DNA of 53,000 nt from CAYXUG01 sp964468655 (GTDB lineage: Bacteria > Fidelibacterota > Marinisomatia > Marinisomatales > CAYXUG01): NCBI GenBank assembly GCA_964468655.1, contig CAYXUG010000007.1, positions 1 to 53,000 of the forward strand, given 5' to 3'. A program made the position numbers and the translations under genes. The notes beneath the pieces are model-generated. The model saw nothing but the letters and a program-made list of their open reading frames with translations, was not told the DNA's origin and did not search any database. Positions 32,972 through 42,781 of the stretch are shown here, in pieces; the stretch's first letter is position 1, and the number at the start of each line of letters is the position of its first letter.

Positions 32972-33341
32972 TTTGCTTTGACTTAAACTTTTCTGCGGAC
33001 AATTTCGTGATGATTACAATTGTACCTCCTAAAATCACACCGGCTGAATCAGCGAGCCAATCCTCTAATGTTGTGATGCGTCCCGGAATCATACTCTGCC
33101 AGAATTCATCAATTATACCAAATAATATTCCGGCAGAAAACATGAGTAACACCGGAATTAGTTTGAATTCTACAACACATCGAAGAAGGAGTATTCCAAA
33201 AAATGTATACTCAATTAAGTGAACGAATTTATCTAGACCAAATAAAGGAAGTATTGGGAATGACTTTGCCGGAATGGAAGAAAGCAATAAAATGATAACA
33301 CAATAAAATATGACTGAAGGGCGTAACTTAATTAAATTCAT
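32964..33341 (-). CDS. VanZ family membrane protein
   Basis: A 125-residue membrane protein with four hydrophobic segments. The VanZ motif is IIDEFWQSMIPGRITTLEDW, followed by LADSAGVILGG. In enterococci VanZ gives low-level teicoplanin resistance; in most other bacteria, as here, the role is unknown. Being between nnr and murA (overlapping both) suggests an envelope function. Confidence 0.88.
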   Translation of the reverse strand: MNLIKLRPSVIFYCVIILLLSSIPAKSFPILPLFGLDKFVHLIEYTFFGILLLRCVVEFKLIPVLLMFSAGILFGIIDEFWQSMIPGRITTLEDWLADSAGVILGGTIVIITKLSAEKFKSKQNG

Positions 33342-34863
33342 AAATCCTAATTATTCCTGGGATGATATTGAGTAAATCACTTGCGATTAGCCCTTTGAAA
33401 CCGTGGGATTCTAATAGTTTATCCGCAGCTTTACCATGAATAAAAACGCCCAATTTGGAAGCAACCTCTGCAGGAATTCCCTGTGCAAGAAATCCGGCAA
33501 TAAGACCAGTCAAAACATCTCCAGTTCCGCTTGTTGCCAATCCCTGATTTCCAGAATTATTGATAGTAATTCCTAAATTATCAGCCACTATTGTTGGCGA
33601 TCCTTTCAGCACCCACACGCCTCCTGTTTTTTGAACACTTTCATGTAAGAAATTTATTGGTTCTGCTTTAATGTTCGATTTGTCAACATTCATCAACCGT
33701 GATGCTTCTCCAAAATGGGGCGTTAAAATAAATTCATTTTTGAATTGCCCGAATAATTTAGGGTTATTTTGAAACACAGAGAATGCATCAGCATCTATTA
33801 CAAATGGTTTTTCACACAATTGAAACAATTTTCCTAAAAACTTTTTTGAATCATCATCAGTTCCAACACCAGGTCCAACAGCCACCACGTCGCACCATCC
33901 CAGTCTCGGCACTAAATCATTCACACAATCCTCATGGAAATTTCCGCTTCCGCGATCCGGAAGGGGACATGTCATTACTTCCGTCAGTTTGGATTCGTAA
34001 ATATCATTCAGCGATTCGGGAACAGCGGCAACTACAAGCCCCGCACCGGAACGGAGCGCTCCCATTGATGCAAGACATCCAGCGCCTGTGAATCCTTTGG
34101 CTCCGGCTATGATGAGAACTTTCCCCTGTTTGTGCTTGTAAGTATCACGCTGAGGTGCCTTCAAATATTGGTAACACAGTGATTCATCAAATAGTTGGAC
34201 ATTTGTCTCAACGGGTTCAAATGCATCACCCGGATATCCAATATCAGCGACGGTGACATCACCCGAAAATAACGATCCATCATTAAACAACAATCCTCGC
34301 TTCAGGAATCCTATTGTTACTGTTGCATCTGCTTTTACAGCAGTTCCACATATATCTCCATTATCCGAATTGATGCCGGAGGGTACATCAATCGAAAGTG
34401 TCGGAACATTCGCACCATTAATTTTTTCAATCCAATTGGCAATATTCTCCCGAACCTCTCCACTGATTCCCGTACCCAGCAATCCATCTATAATAATGTC
34501 AAATTCATTTAAAGTAATTGAATCAGGATCACACTCAAATTTGATTTGAATTCCTTTATGGAGGCACTTAATCATAAAGGTTTTTGCATCTCCTGAATAA
34601 TCGCTTTTTTTACAGGTTGAAACAATGGTTATCCGTGGAAACTTTTTAACTAATTTCAAACTGGCAGCAAACCCATCTCCACCGTTGTTTCCCTTACCTG
34701 AAACGATGAGAATCTTATCTCCAATTTTTGACTGCAATAATGATGCAATTTCATCAGCTACAGCATGTCCTGCCATTTCCATTAACGATTCTCCCGAAAT
34801 ACCAAGATTATTCATTGTGAATTCATCAACCAACCGGGCTTCTTTTGAAGTCAGTATTCTCAT
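33328..34863 (-). CDS. nnr: Bifunctional NAD(P)H-hydrate repair enzyme
   Basis: A 511-residue fusion of two repair enzymes. The N-terminal YjeF_N domain (about 1-215) is the NAD(P)H-hydrate epimerase, with SGKGNNGGDGFAASL and SIDVPSGINSD. The C-terminal domain (about 230-505) is the ADP/ATP-dependent hydrate dehydratase, with FILTPHFGEASRL, VLKGSPTIVA and NSGNQGLATSGTGDVLTGLI. Together they restore damaged NADH and NADPH. Overlaps the acpS stop in an ATGA arrangement and the VanZ start by 14 bases. Confidence 0.96.
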   Translation of the reverse strand: MRILTSKEARLVDEFTMNNLGISGESLMEMAGHAVADEIASLLQSKIGDKILIVSGKGNNGGDGFAASLKLVKKFPRITIVSTCKKSDYSGDAKTFMIKCLHKGIQIKFECDPDSITLNEFDIIIDGLLGTGISGEVRENIANWIEKINGANVPTLSIDVPSGINSDNGDICGTAVKADATVTIGFLKRGLLFNDGSLFSGDVTVADIGYPGDAFEPVETNVQLFDESLCYQYLKAPQRDTYKHKQGKVLIIAGAKGFTGAGCLASMGALRSGAGLVVAAVPESLNDIYESKLTEVMTCPLPDRGSGNFHEDCVNDLVPRLGWCDVVAVGPGVGTDDDSKKFLGKLFQLCEKPFVIDADAFSVFQNNPKLFGQFKNEFILTPHFGEASRLMNVDKSNIKAEPINFLHESVQKTGGVWVLKGSPTIVADNLGITINNSGNQGLATSGTGDVLTGLIAGFLAQGIPAEVASKLGVFIHGKAADKLLESHGFKGLIASDLLNIIPGIIRIYEFN

Positions 34864-35234
34864 TTTACTTGAGCGAATGCCGTGGCAGTTGCCAATTTAT
34901 CTGTGTGAGAAATGGATACTTCTAATTGATATTTTGAGCTGATTTCTGAGGGTACCTGTACCCTTGGTGGTTTATCATTTTGACGGGAAATAAAAATACT
35001 TTTAAAAGGGAGTGCCCGGCTGTCAACACCCAAAGTCAGCAGTGCTTTTTTAACCGCCTCTTTCGCTGCAAACCTTCCGGCAAAATGAATGGGTGAAGCA
35101 CTTTTTTGACTGCACCATTTAATTTCCTCATCACAATAAATTTTATTTAAAAATGCAGTACCATAACATTCAATTAGGTTTGCTACCCTGTCAATATCTA
35201 CAATATCTGTACCGATTGCGAAATCACGACCCAT
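34860..35234 (-). CDS. acpS: Holo-[acyl-carrier-protein] synthase
   Basis: A 124-residue phosphopantetheinyl transferase that activates acyl carrier protein. The Mg-binding Asp is in IGTDIVDIDRV and the Glu in RFAAKEAVKKAL. The C-terminal VSISHTDKLATATA is the third motif. Length is typical. It overlaps the HAD gene by 11 bases upstream and nnr downstream, an association also seen in other bacteria. Confidence 0.95.
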   Translation of the reverse strand: MGRDFAIGTDIVDIDRVANLIECYGTAFLNKIYCDEEIKWCSQKSASPIHFAGRFAAKEAVKKALLTLGVDSRALPFKSIFISRQNDKPPRVQVPSEISSKYQLEVSISHTDKLATATAFAQVK

Positions 35235-35907
35235 TTAAATTTTTCACAATACCGACAATTTCATAAATGTTATTGATATCCCAGTCAGCGCCGGATTCAA
35301 TCGTCCCAAATGTATCGCCGTAACGGGCAAATATTGTCCTTATTCCCAGTTTGGACGCGCCTACCACATCACGCTCGGGCCAATCTCCAACCATTAAAAC
35401 TTCAACGGAATTGAGAAACAATCGATCAAGTATCATTTCAAATCCTTTGGATGACGGTTTTCTCTCCTGGATATCATCAAAAGTTAAAACAAGATCAAAA
35501 AATTGGTGTAAATTTAAACTATAAATTCTGAGCCATGCTTCCCTGCTTGGTGCATCGGAAATAACGGCAAGTTTGACGCCCATTTTAACTAGGGTTACAA
35601 GTGTTTTTTGTACATTGGGATAAAGCATTAAACTTGCTTCTCTTGCCCTGCGATAAGCTACAATACCTGCAGCTAGAAATTTATAATCTACTTTTCCAAT
35701 CTGTTCGATCAGAAAATCGTTGAAGACAACCTGGTTTTCCCAACCTCTTGTTTCGTATAAATTAATAATTTCATCAAACGCTTCTTTGGCATCTACCTCC
35801 AATCCTGCCTCGATCATGGAATCCACTGCACCGGCAACAGCTCTCTCTTTCATTTTTATGAAATCCAAAAGTGTATTATCAAGATCGAATATGACCGCTT
35901 TAATCAT
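35224..35907 (-). CDS. HAD-superfamily hydrolase, subfamily IA
   Basis: A 227-residue phosphatase-like protein. All four HAD motifs are present: FDLDNTLLDF (nucleophile Asp), AVISDAPSREAW (Ser), Lys in DDIQERKPSSKGF, and VGDWPERDVVGA. A helical cap follows motif I (C1 type). The pattern is close to YjjG/YfnB-type phosphatases. The substrate, likely a small sugar or nucleotide phosphate, cannot be told from sequence. Confidence 0.88.
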   Translation of the reverse strand: MIKAVIFDLDNTLLDFIKMKERAVAGAVDSMIEAGLEVDAKEAFDEIINLYETRGWENQVVFNDFLIEQIGKVDYKFLAAGIVAYRRAREASLMLYPNVQKTLVTLVKMGVKLAVISDAPSREAWLRIYSLNLHQFFDLVLTFDDIQERKPSSKGFEMILDRLFLNSVEVLMVGDWPERDVVGASKLGIRTIFARYGDTFGTIESGADWDINNIYEIVGIVKNLNGS

Positions 35908-35946
35908 AAATGGAAATCCTTATATCAGAAATACCCATATTTTGAT

Positions 35947-37254
35947 TCATTCATACTTATGAGGATTATTAATTTTATCTATTTCATACTCAGCTGATTT
36001 TCTCCAAGTACGATCTTTCCGCGATTTTTCCAAAGCTTGGAGAGCGGCAGATTTATTTCCCAAACATATTTCTGACAATCCGAGTTCAAAAAATGCACGT
36101 GCATATTTCGGCTTAATATCCAACGCATGATAAGCAGATTTTTTCCCTTCATCGCAATTTTCGAGGACATTATATACGTGTGCCAGCAATGACCACGTCT
36201 GATATTTTCTTTCATCCAATGCAGTTGCGGTTTTGAGACTATTAAGGGCTTCTTCATATTTTTCCTGCTTAATGTAAAGTTTGCCTAAATCAGTATAGGG
36301 TTTAACATACATTGGATCAGATTGTATAGCCATGTTGTATGCTTCCTCTGCATTAGGATAATCTTCGTGAAGCAAATAGATCGTCCCCTGCTGGGCGTAT
36401 GCTTTTGCATAGTTTGGATTGGCTTCAACTGCTTTGGTATAAGCTTTAAGTGCTGGATCATAATCACCGTTTTTTTGGTTTGTTAAACCCAATGCAAACC
36501 ACCCTTTTTCGTAATCGGGCTTAATTCGAACGGTTTCTGTGAACCTGTACAATGCTTCATCATAGTTTCCCAATTTTTTCTGGATGACACCGATTTGAAA
36601 ATGGGACTGGTAGTAATCCGGATTTAAATCCAGGACAAGTTGGTATTTTTCAAGAGCACCTTCGTAATCGCCTCTTGAAAATATTTGGTTACCTCCATTG
36701 TATAGTTTATCTGATAAATTGTTAAGAGAATTTAACGCTTTATCATACCCTGGATCTATTGATAGTGCTTTTCTGAAATTATCAGCCGCACCAAAATAGT
36801 TGTCAATTCTAAGTTCAATAATTCCGAGATAAAAAAGTGCCGGCGGTTGATAATCTTGATAGTTTTCCAATACATCATTTAAAACTGTTTGGGCTTTATC
36901 AAAATTAAAATTCTCAATTGACTGCCGAGCTTCCTTCATCTTTCTTGAGAGATTATTCTTTTTTTCAAATTCTGATCTGTAGTCATCATTTGATTTATCT
37001 AATTCAAGGGCTTTTTGTAAATGCATCATTGCATTATTCAAATCATACTTTTTAAAATAAACCTGACTCAACACAAAAGGGATTACGGGATTCAAATTAT
37101 CGGCTTCTAGAGCAGATAATAAGACGGTTTCTGATGAATCAATATTCCCTTGTTCAAATAACATTTTTCCCTGATTCACCAGTTCTTCTGAACTTTGTGC
37201 CTCTAACCGAAGTGTGCCCATTAAAAGGAGAAAAATAAAATATTTTTTCTTCAT
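35947..37254 (-). CDS. Secreted tetratricopeptide-repeat protein
   Basis: A 435-residue protein with a signal peptide (MKKKYFIFLLLMGTLRLEAQ). About ten TPR-like 34-residue units cover the rest, best seen at YAKAYAQQGTIYLLHEDYPN, MYVKPYTDLGKLYIKQEKYE and YYQSHFQIGVIQKKLGNYDE. TPR units bind proteins, so a periplasmic scaffold is likely. It lies directly downstream of tRNA-Leu on the same strand. No specific partner can be named. Confidence 0.85.
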   Translation of the reverse strand: MKKKYFIFLLLMGTLRLEAQSSEELVNQGKMLFEQGNIDSSETVLLSALEADNLNPVIPFVLSQVYFKKYDLNNAMMHLQKALELDKSNDDYRSEFEKKNNLSRKMKEARQSIENFNFDKAQTVLNDVLENYQDYQPPALFYLGIIELRIDNYFGAADNFRKALSIDPGYDKALNSLNNLSDKLYNGGNQIFSRGDYEGALEKYQLVLDLNPDYYQSHFQIGVIQKKLGNYDEALYRFTETVRIKPDYEKGWFALGLTNQKNGDYDPALKAYTKAVEANPNYAKAYAQQGTIYLLHEDYPNAEEAYNMAIQSDPMYVKPYTDLGKLYIKQEKYEEALNSLKTATALDERKYQTWSLLAHVYNVLENCDEGKKSAYHALDIKPKYARAFFELGLSEICLGNKSAALQALEKSRKDRTWRKSAEYEIDKINNPHKYE

Positions 37255-37298
37255 GAATATTCTAACTCCATTTTATTTATTTTGGATTGATTAAAAAG

Positions 37299-37382
37299 TG
37301 CCGAAGGCCGGAATCGAACCGGCACGCCCAGTAAGGCACTACCCCCTCAAGATAGCGTGTCTACCAGTTCCACCACTTCGGC
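37299..37382 (-). tRNA. tRNA-Leu (anticodon GAG)
   Basis: The minus strand folds as an 84-base class II tRNA: acceptor GCCGAAG with CTTCGGC, anticodon stem CTATC/GGTAG around the loop TTGAGGG (anticodon GAG), a long variable arm, and a T-arm GCCGGTTCGATTCCGGC. Discriminator base is A; CCA is not encoded. It starts 12 bases after secG on the same strand and is followed by a short run of T, so it is probably made from the pgk-tpiA-secG transcript. Confidence 0.95.
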
Positions 37383-37394
37383 ATTCATAAGTTT

Positions 37395-37730
37395 TTATTG
37401 TGGCTGCCCCTCAGGGAGAGACAAAGGTCTGGGCAAATCTTCACCCGGTGTCGACACACGTTCTGAAGCTTTTTCCTGCACAATTGAGGATGCAGTGTTT
37501 GATGGTACATTCACCAGACTTATGAGAATGGCAAGCATCATAAACGCAATCGCCAATCCTGCTGTTAACTTAGTCAGGAAATTACCGGCACCGCGACCAC
37601 CAAAAACCGCTGAGGAAGTTGCACCGCCAAAAGTGCCCGCGAGACCGCCTCCTTTGCTGGCTTGCATTAAAATCACACAAATAAGTAAAATGCAAACGAT
37701 TATGTGTAACATTACTAAAAATCCGTACAT
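37395..37730 (-). CDS. secG: Protein translocase subunit SecG
   Basis: A 111-residue SecG, the small accessory subunit of the SecYEG channel. Two membrane helices (MLHIIVCILLICVILMQ and LTKLTAGLAIAFMMLAILIS) flank the conserved loop QASKGGGLAGTFGG ... GGRGAGNFLTK. The tail is Pro/Glu-rich, as in FCB homologues. It follows tpiA after 9 bases, the common pgk-tpiA-secG order. Confidence 0.95.
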   Translation of the reverse strand: MYGFLVMLHIIVCILLICVILMQASKGGGLAGTFGGATSSAVFGGRGAGNFLTKLTAGLAIAFMMLAILISLVNVPSNTASSIVQEKASERVSTPGEDLPRPLSLPEGQPQ

Positions 37731-37739
37731 ATTATTCTC

Positions 37740-38501
37740 CTAATTAAAATTTTCTGCACAATCGATTATTTTAAAAAATTCTTCTACATCAAGACTCGCG
37801 CCGCCAACCAAAAATCCATCTACTTCATTTATACTTAGAATCGAATCAGTGTTTACTAAATTTACACTACCGCCATATAGAATTCGAATGCTGTCTCCAA
37901 ATTCTGAATGATGATCTGAAACAATCTGGCGAATCATTTGGTGTGCTTCCTTAATTTGTTCTGGTTCAGCAATTATTCCTGTTCCAATTGCCCATACCGG
38001 CTCATATGCGATTACTAAATTTTTAATGTCATCAGACGTTAGAGTTTCGAATACTGTATTTAACTGGTGTTTTAGCGTATCTTCTATCTCATTCTGTTTT
38101 CTTTGTTCCAATGTCTCGCCAACACAAAATATCGGTTTCATCCTTTCTTTTAAAACAGATTTGATCTTTTTCAATATCATGTCATTTGTTTCACCAAAGA
38201 GATGTCGTCTTTCAGAATGGCCAACAATAATCCAGTCTGCGCCTGAATTTTTGACCATTCCCGGTGAAATTTCACCTGTATAGGCACCGTTCTCTTCCCA
38301 GTAAACATTCTGAGCGCCCATCATGATTTTGCTGTCTTTAAGCAATGAACTAATGTGAAAAAGCGAAGTAAATGGAACGCATAATATAACATCCACCCTC
38401 GAAATGTTCAAAATCTTAATCAAGATTTTTCTGACGTACTCGAAACTCTCCCGAGGTGATTTATTCATTTTCCAATTGGCAGCTACAATATATCGCTTCA
38501 T
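37740..38501 (-). CDS. tpiA: Triosephosphate isomerase
   Basis: A 253-residue TIM barrel that interconverts dihydroxyacetone phosphate and glyceraldehyde 3-phosphate. Catalytic residues are in place: Lys in ANWKMNKS, His in IVGHSERRHLFGE and Glu in AYEPVWAIGTG. The phosphate loop ILYGGSVN and GFLVGGASLD complete it. Only 3 bases separate it from pgk. Confidence 0.97.
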   Translation of the reverse strand: MKRYIVAANWKMNKSPRESFEYVRKILIKILNISRVDVILCVPFTSLFHISSLLKDSKIMMGAQNVYWEENGAYTGEISPGMVKNSGADWIIVGHSERRHLFGETNDMILKKIKSVLKERMKPIFCVGETLEQRKQNEIEDTLKHQLNTVFETLTSDDIKNLVIAYEPVWAIGTGIIAEPEQIKEAHQMIRQIVSDHHSEFGDSIRILYGGSVNLVNTDSILSINEVDGFLVGGASLDVEEFFKIIDCAENFN

Positions 38502-38504
38502 TTC

Positions 38505-39701
38505 TTAAATACCTCCTATGATTGCTGAAATTGCAGGTAATTGTTTACCGGAAAGTAAACCCAAAGAAGCACCGCCTCCGGTTGAAACATGAGTCATTTT
38601 ATCTTCAAAATCAGCCATTTTTATAGCTGCTGCAGTATCACCCCCACCGATGACTGAAATACCGTCTTTATCCTTCAATTTTGCAATAGACCGGGCGATA
38701 CCAATAGTACCTTTTCTACAATTTATGTTTTCGAAAATTCCCATGGGTCCGTTCCAGATTACGGTTGCACTGTTGTCAATAATTCTGGAAAAATAAACGA
38801 CCGACCTGCTGCCGATATCAACGCCAATATCATCTGAATCCATATCGTCAATCCTTTTCCCACCCAAAATTTCATTTCCAGAAATATCATGGGATACAAT
38901 AAAATCTTCTGGAAAATGAATTTGAGTTGATTCTTCTTCCACTTTTGAAATAATTGTTTTTGCAGTTTCAAGCAGTTCATCCTGAACCAATGAATTTCCG
39001 ACAGGTTTTCCCATAGCCTTCAAAAAGGTAAAAGCCATACCGCCGCCAATAATGATGTCATCCGCTTCTTTGATGAACCGTTTAATTAAACTCAATTTTG
39101 TATCAATTTTGGCGCCTCCGAAAACTATCGTCAGAGGTCTTTTTGGTTTGTTCAAAATACTGGAAAGGTATTTGACCTCTCTCTGTATTAAAAATCCCAA
39201 CCCCTTTTCTTGAAAAAATTTTGTCACCCCAACGTTTGAAGCATGTTCGCGATGAGCCATTCCAAACGCATCATTTATAAATACGGTTCCATGCATGGAA
39301 AGCAATCTGCAAAATTCAGCATCATTTTCAGTTTCACCTTTGTGAAACCGGAGATTTTCCATAAGATGGATTTCCCCCGGCATGAGATATTTTGACACAT
39401 CAACGGCATCTTCCGATACACAATCATCCGAAAATTTAATTGGCTTCTCAAGAATGTCAGCAAGGGTTTCACCAACGGGGAGAGCACTTAAACTCTTGAC
39501 TCTTTTCCCATTCGGCCGTCCAAGATGAGTCATTATAACGACTGAAGCGCCTTCATCAAGACAATGCTGAATTGTCGGTACAGATGCCCTAACCCGAAAA
39601 TCATCAATCACCAGATCATTCTCAATGGGAACATTTAAGTCGAGCCGGAGAAGAACTCTCTGGTTTTTAAGATTCATGTTTTGGATAATATTGTCGGTCA
39701 T
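38505..39701 (-). CDS. pgk: Phosphoglycerate kinase
   Basis: A 398-residue glycolytic kinase making ATP from 1,3-bisphosphoglycerate. N-domain: LRLDLNVPIENDLVIDDFR and THLGRPNG. C-domain: VIWNGPMGIFEN, GGGDTAAAI and VSTGGGASLGLLSGK. The length is the bacterial standard. The ATG overlaps the comF-like stop by 4 bases (ATGA). No gap gene is next to it. Confidence 0.97.
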   Translation of the reverse strand: MTDNIIQNMNLKNQRVLLRLDLNVPIENDLVIDDFRVRASVPTIQHCLDEGASVVIMTHLGRPNGKRVKSLSALPVGETLADILEKPIKFSDDCVSEDAVDVSKYLMPGEIHLMENLRFHKGETENDAEFCRLLSMHGTVFINDAFGMAHREHASNVGVTKFFQEKGLGFLIQREVKYLSSILNKPKRPLTIVFGGAKIDTKLSLIKRFIKEADDIIIGGGMAFTFLKAMGKPVGNSLVQDELLETAKTIISKVEEESTQIHFPEDFIVSHDISGNEILGGKRIDDMDSDDIGVDIGSRSVVYFSRIIDNSATVIWNGPMGIFENINCRKGTIGIARSIAKLKDKDGISVIGGGDTAAAIKMADFEDKMTHVSTGGGASLGLLSGKQLPAISAIIGGI

Positions 39702-40441
39702 AGTACAAATTCTATTTTGGGAGTGCCGGCTGATAATACAGCAACGAGTGATGCGCCTGCATCCTTTAATGTCATTGCGGCAGCAGACATGGTTGCACCC
39801 GTTGTAATCACATCATCTATCATTACAATGTTACGAGTGATACCAAGATTTTTGCAGATGAACGCCCCGGACATATTATTAATTCTTTCTGTTGCTGAAA
39901 GGTGAGTTTGAGAGGTAGTATTTCTAATTCTTTTTAATAAACCATCACCAAGTTTTAAGTTTAAATGATGAGCGAATGAACGTCCGATGAGTTCACTCTG
40001 GTTAAACCCTCTTTGCCGATACCTGACACTGTTAAGAGGGATGGAAATTACGGTATCAATTTCCATTTTAATAAAATTATCAGCAAACATTAAAGCGAGC
40101 CGTTTGCCGAATTCTTCGGACAGTATCCTCTTTTCACTATACTTAAGGTGGTGGATGATTATCTGAAGTATCTCATCGAAATACCATCCTGAAAAAACAT
40201 AATCTATCCCATTTGAGTAGGTTAATTCTTCTTTCCAATTTCCCTTGTGAGTAAGTTCGATTTTATTCCAACAATGGCAGCATACCACCTTTTCATTTGA
40301 ATCCAGCAACTTTCTGCAACTGATACAGAATGGCGGGTAAATTAGATTTAGAATCCCCTGAAAAAAGTCATTTACAGTAAATGGGGTATAATTATTTAGT
40401 GAAGTATGCAATAGCGCTGTCCTTCTTTCCGTCCATAACAA
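39698..40441 (-). CDS. ComF family phosphoribosyltransferase-like protein
   Basis: A 247-residue protein (or 237 if the TTG at 40411 is the start; both overlap the upstream gene). An N-terminal zinc-ribbon CISCRKLLDSNEKVVCCHCW is followed by a phosphoribosyltransferase fold with RQRGFNQSELIGR and the PRPP loop IVMIDDVITTGATM. In competent bacteria ComF helps handle incoming single-stranded DNA; elsewhere its role is unclear. No other competence genes are in the window. Confidence 0.9.
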   Translation of the reverse strand: MLWTERRTALLHTSLNNYTPFTVNDFFQGILNLIYPPFCISCRKLLDSNEKVVCCHCWNKIELTHKGNWKEELTYSNGIDYVFSGWYFDEILQIIIHHLKYSEKRILSEEFGKRLALMFADNFIKMEIDTVISIPLNSVRYRQRGFNQSELIGRSFAHHLNLKLGDGLLKRIRNTTSQTHLSATERINNMSGAFICKNLGITRNIVMIDDVITTGATMSAAAMTLKDAGASLVAVLSAGTPKIEFVL

Positions 40442-42671
40442 TCCTTAGATTATTTCCATTGTCTGATTTCTCAATATCGATACACTTGACAACCTTACTA
40501 TATTTGCCAAATTCCGGAGCTAATTCTGTTATACAATTTTCTGAAATGCTGATAAAAGCATCATTAAAAATAATTTCATCTTCATCCGGATACAAGGGTA
40601 AATAATAAATTTTACTTTCAACAAGATCCTGGAAAAAATGAGTCCCGTAACTGACTTCCGGTGTAGTGCCATCCGTTTCTCTGGCAATTTCAATGAGGAC
40701 GGATGTATTGGAAATTTCCGAATATTTAACTTTCACACCAAGTTGTATATCCTGACTGCCCCACCTTCCAGGTCCCATGAGTATAAAAATGGAGTCATTC
40801 AGACTCTGGTTGATTTTACTGATAACTTTTGCAATGTCGAGTTTTTCATCCTCTGTCTTAAGTTTTGAATACTGTCTTGGATCCACGTATACGACATATT
40901 GAATGTCATTGACATAGCCATTTGTGATACCACGATTCGTTGTGAAAAAAATCTTCTCTTTCTTTACATTTTTTGGATAAGCTCCTTCCTCCATTTCCGC
41001 TCTTTCCATGAGAGGTCTGCACTGAAGGATGTATAATTTTTTACCGTCACTGGCGAATTCGATATCCACCGGATACCCGTAGGCATTCTCCAGTGTATTC
41101 AGCATCTTATGCATAAGTTGAGGAAAATCTGTCTTAGAAAGTAATTTCGAAAATGTAATTAAATATTGATGAACAGGACCCTCAACTCGATTAGTGAGGA
41201 AATCAGAAACATATCCATTTTTCTGGAGTGACAGAATGGAATGCAGATAAGGAAATTTTTCCTCACCTAACAATTCAGTCAAATGAACAGTCTCAAACGT
41301 ATTGTCCTTTAAATTGATGACATCAATGTATTGCTGGGAATATTTTTTCTTCTCTTCAATAGATTCTGTTGGAGATATGGTCGGATGTACAGGTGAAACC
41401 ATTTTTGGATAATCACCTCCAACCCTATCCACTGCATGTGTCCCCAAACCCATTACAATTCTGATTAATCCATCTTCCCTTTTAATTCGAGGTGACCAGC
41501 GATATTCGTTCCGTGAAAAAGCAACCCCTGCAAAACAGGGGAGAAAATAATGCTTGTAACGAAACCCCACCACTTTTTGGATAAGAATCCCCATACTTTC
41601 ATGATAGTCCAATAAATTCCGCTTGCGCCGGTAAACAATGGGGTCCGGCGCCAGAACTGACGCATAAACTTCACCAATAGCAGCTACCATTGCTTTCAGG
41701 CGATCCTCAATATCACCCTGATTTGGCAAAAAAATGCTTTCATATTTACCGGAAAATGCTGAACCAATATTATCCTCCAAAAGTGAACTGGATCTTACTA
41801 TCAATGGATGATTTCCGGCTTCTTCCAGAATTTTTTTAAACTTCTTAATGGCATATTCCGGGAATTTCCCATTTTTAAATAATGGTCTGACTATTGTATA
41901 CTCAGATTCGACTTTTGCAATGTCCTTATATTTGTGAGTCTGGTAATCGGTTAGGTCATTCATTTTCAGGAATTCTTCCAGCAAATCATTACGAATGTAC
42001 CAAGACTTTGGAATATCAATCTTTTCTGAAATATTTTCTTCTTTAAGTTCCAGATTTAGGATTATATGAGCCAGTACCATTCCAGCCGCTTTACCGCCAA
42101 TTTTTCCTGTTCCACCCCTCTCACCAATACTTTCAGTGATGATGGGTTCCATGGTCCTGACTGTAAGATAATTTTTTGCAACTCCGATAAAATGAAGCTG
42201 GTCGCTTATGAATCTCCTGATCAAAGCAACTCTCAGACCGACAGCTTCTGAGTCTGAGAGTTTAAATCCCTCATAAGGGAGGGCACAAAATTCCCTCAAT
42301 TTTTGTGTAAGGACTTCGAATGAAACATCCCTCAATCCAGCAATAGTCTCAAGAGACTGAGCTTCTTCCCGTTTATTTACCATAATAGCGATGTGTTTTA
42401 TTTGGTCTTCACTGAAAAATTCACCTGCGTATTTTTTAACCAAATATCCAATGGCTTCCTGTTCTTGGGGATTCCAAGACCGTTCACTTATATTTGGTTT
42501 TTTTGGTTTTAAGGTATCATTGGTTTTCAATGATTTAGCGGCTTCGGAATATATTTCATCAATACTCTTATACCCTTCTGAATGGAGGGTAATCATGCAC
42601 TGTTGTATTATCCTGTCAGCTAAATTTGGGAAGTACTCAAGGTAGTGATTTAATAAGTCACTTTTGTCCAT
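40392..42671 (-). CDS. PEP/pyruvate-binding (PPDK_N) domain protein without the swivelling His domain
   Basis: A 759-residue protein. Residues about 185-555 form the ATP-grasp PEP synthase/PPDK N-terminal domain: GGTGKIGGKAAGMVLAH, PLIVRSSSLLEDNIGSAFSG, FRYKHYFLPCFAGVAFSRNE, and VDIEFASDGKKLYILQCRPL. The N-terminal 180 residues are helical and unassigned. The last 190 residues (GITNGYVNDIQYVVYVDP, GRWGSQDIQLGV) do not contain the phosphohistidine or PEP-utilising domains of the full enzyme. It thus cannot be a normal PEP synthase; an ATP-dependent phosphotransfer or regulatory role is an inference. Confidence 0.82.
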   Translation of the reverse strand: MDKSDLLNHYLEYFPNLADRIIQQCMITLHSEGYKSIDEIYSEAAKSLKTNDTLKPKKPNISERSWNPQEQEAIGYLVKKYAGEFFSEDQIKHIAIMVNKREEAQSLETIAGLRDVSFEVLTQKLREFCALPYEGFKLSDSEAVGLRVALIRRFISDQLHFIGVAKNYLTVRTMEPIITESIGERGGTGKIGGKAAGMVLAHIILNLELKEENISEKIDIPKSWYIRNDLLEEFLKMNDLTDYQTHKYKDIAKVESEYTIVRPLFKNGKFPEYAIKKFKKILEEAGNHPLIVRSSSLLEDNIGSAFSGKYESIFLPNQGDIEDRLKAMVAAIGEVYASVLAPDPIVYRRKRNLLDYHESMGILIQKVVGFRYKHYFLPCFAGVAFSRNEYRWSPRIKREDGLIRIVMGLGTHAVDRVGGDYPKMVSPVHPTISPTESIEEKKKYSQQYIDVINLKDNTFETVHLTELLGEEKFPYLHSILSLQKNGYVSDFLTNRVEGPVHQYLITFSKLLSKTDFPQLMHKMLNTLENAYGYPVDIEFASDGKKLYILQCRPLMERAEMEEGAYPKNVKKEKIFFTTNRGITNGYVNDIQYVVYVDPRQYSKLKTEDEKLDIAKVISKINQSLNDSIFILMGPGRWGSQDIQLGVKVKYSEISNTSVLIEIARETDGTTPEVSYGTHFFQDLVESKIYYLPLYPDEDEIIFNDAFISISENCITELAPEFGKYSKVVKCIDIEKSDNGNNLRIVMDGKKDSAIAYFTK

Positions 42672-42781
42672 TATTCATCCAATATAAAAAAACATTGATT
42701 AAAAAATACGCAATTCATCGGTATTAACCAAGAGATCACATGGCATTGATCCAGGAGTAAGAAATGAGAAGTTCTCTTAAC

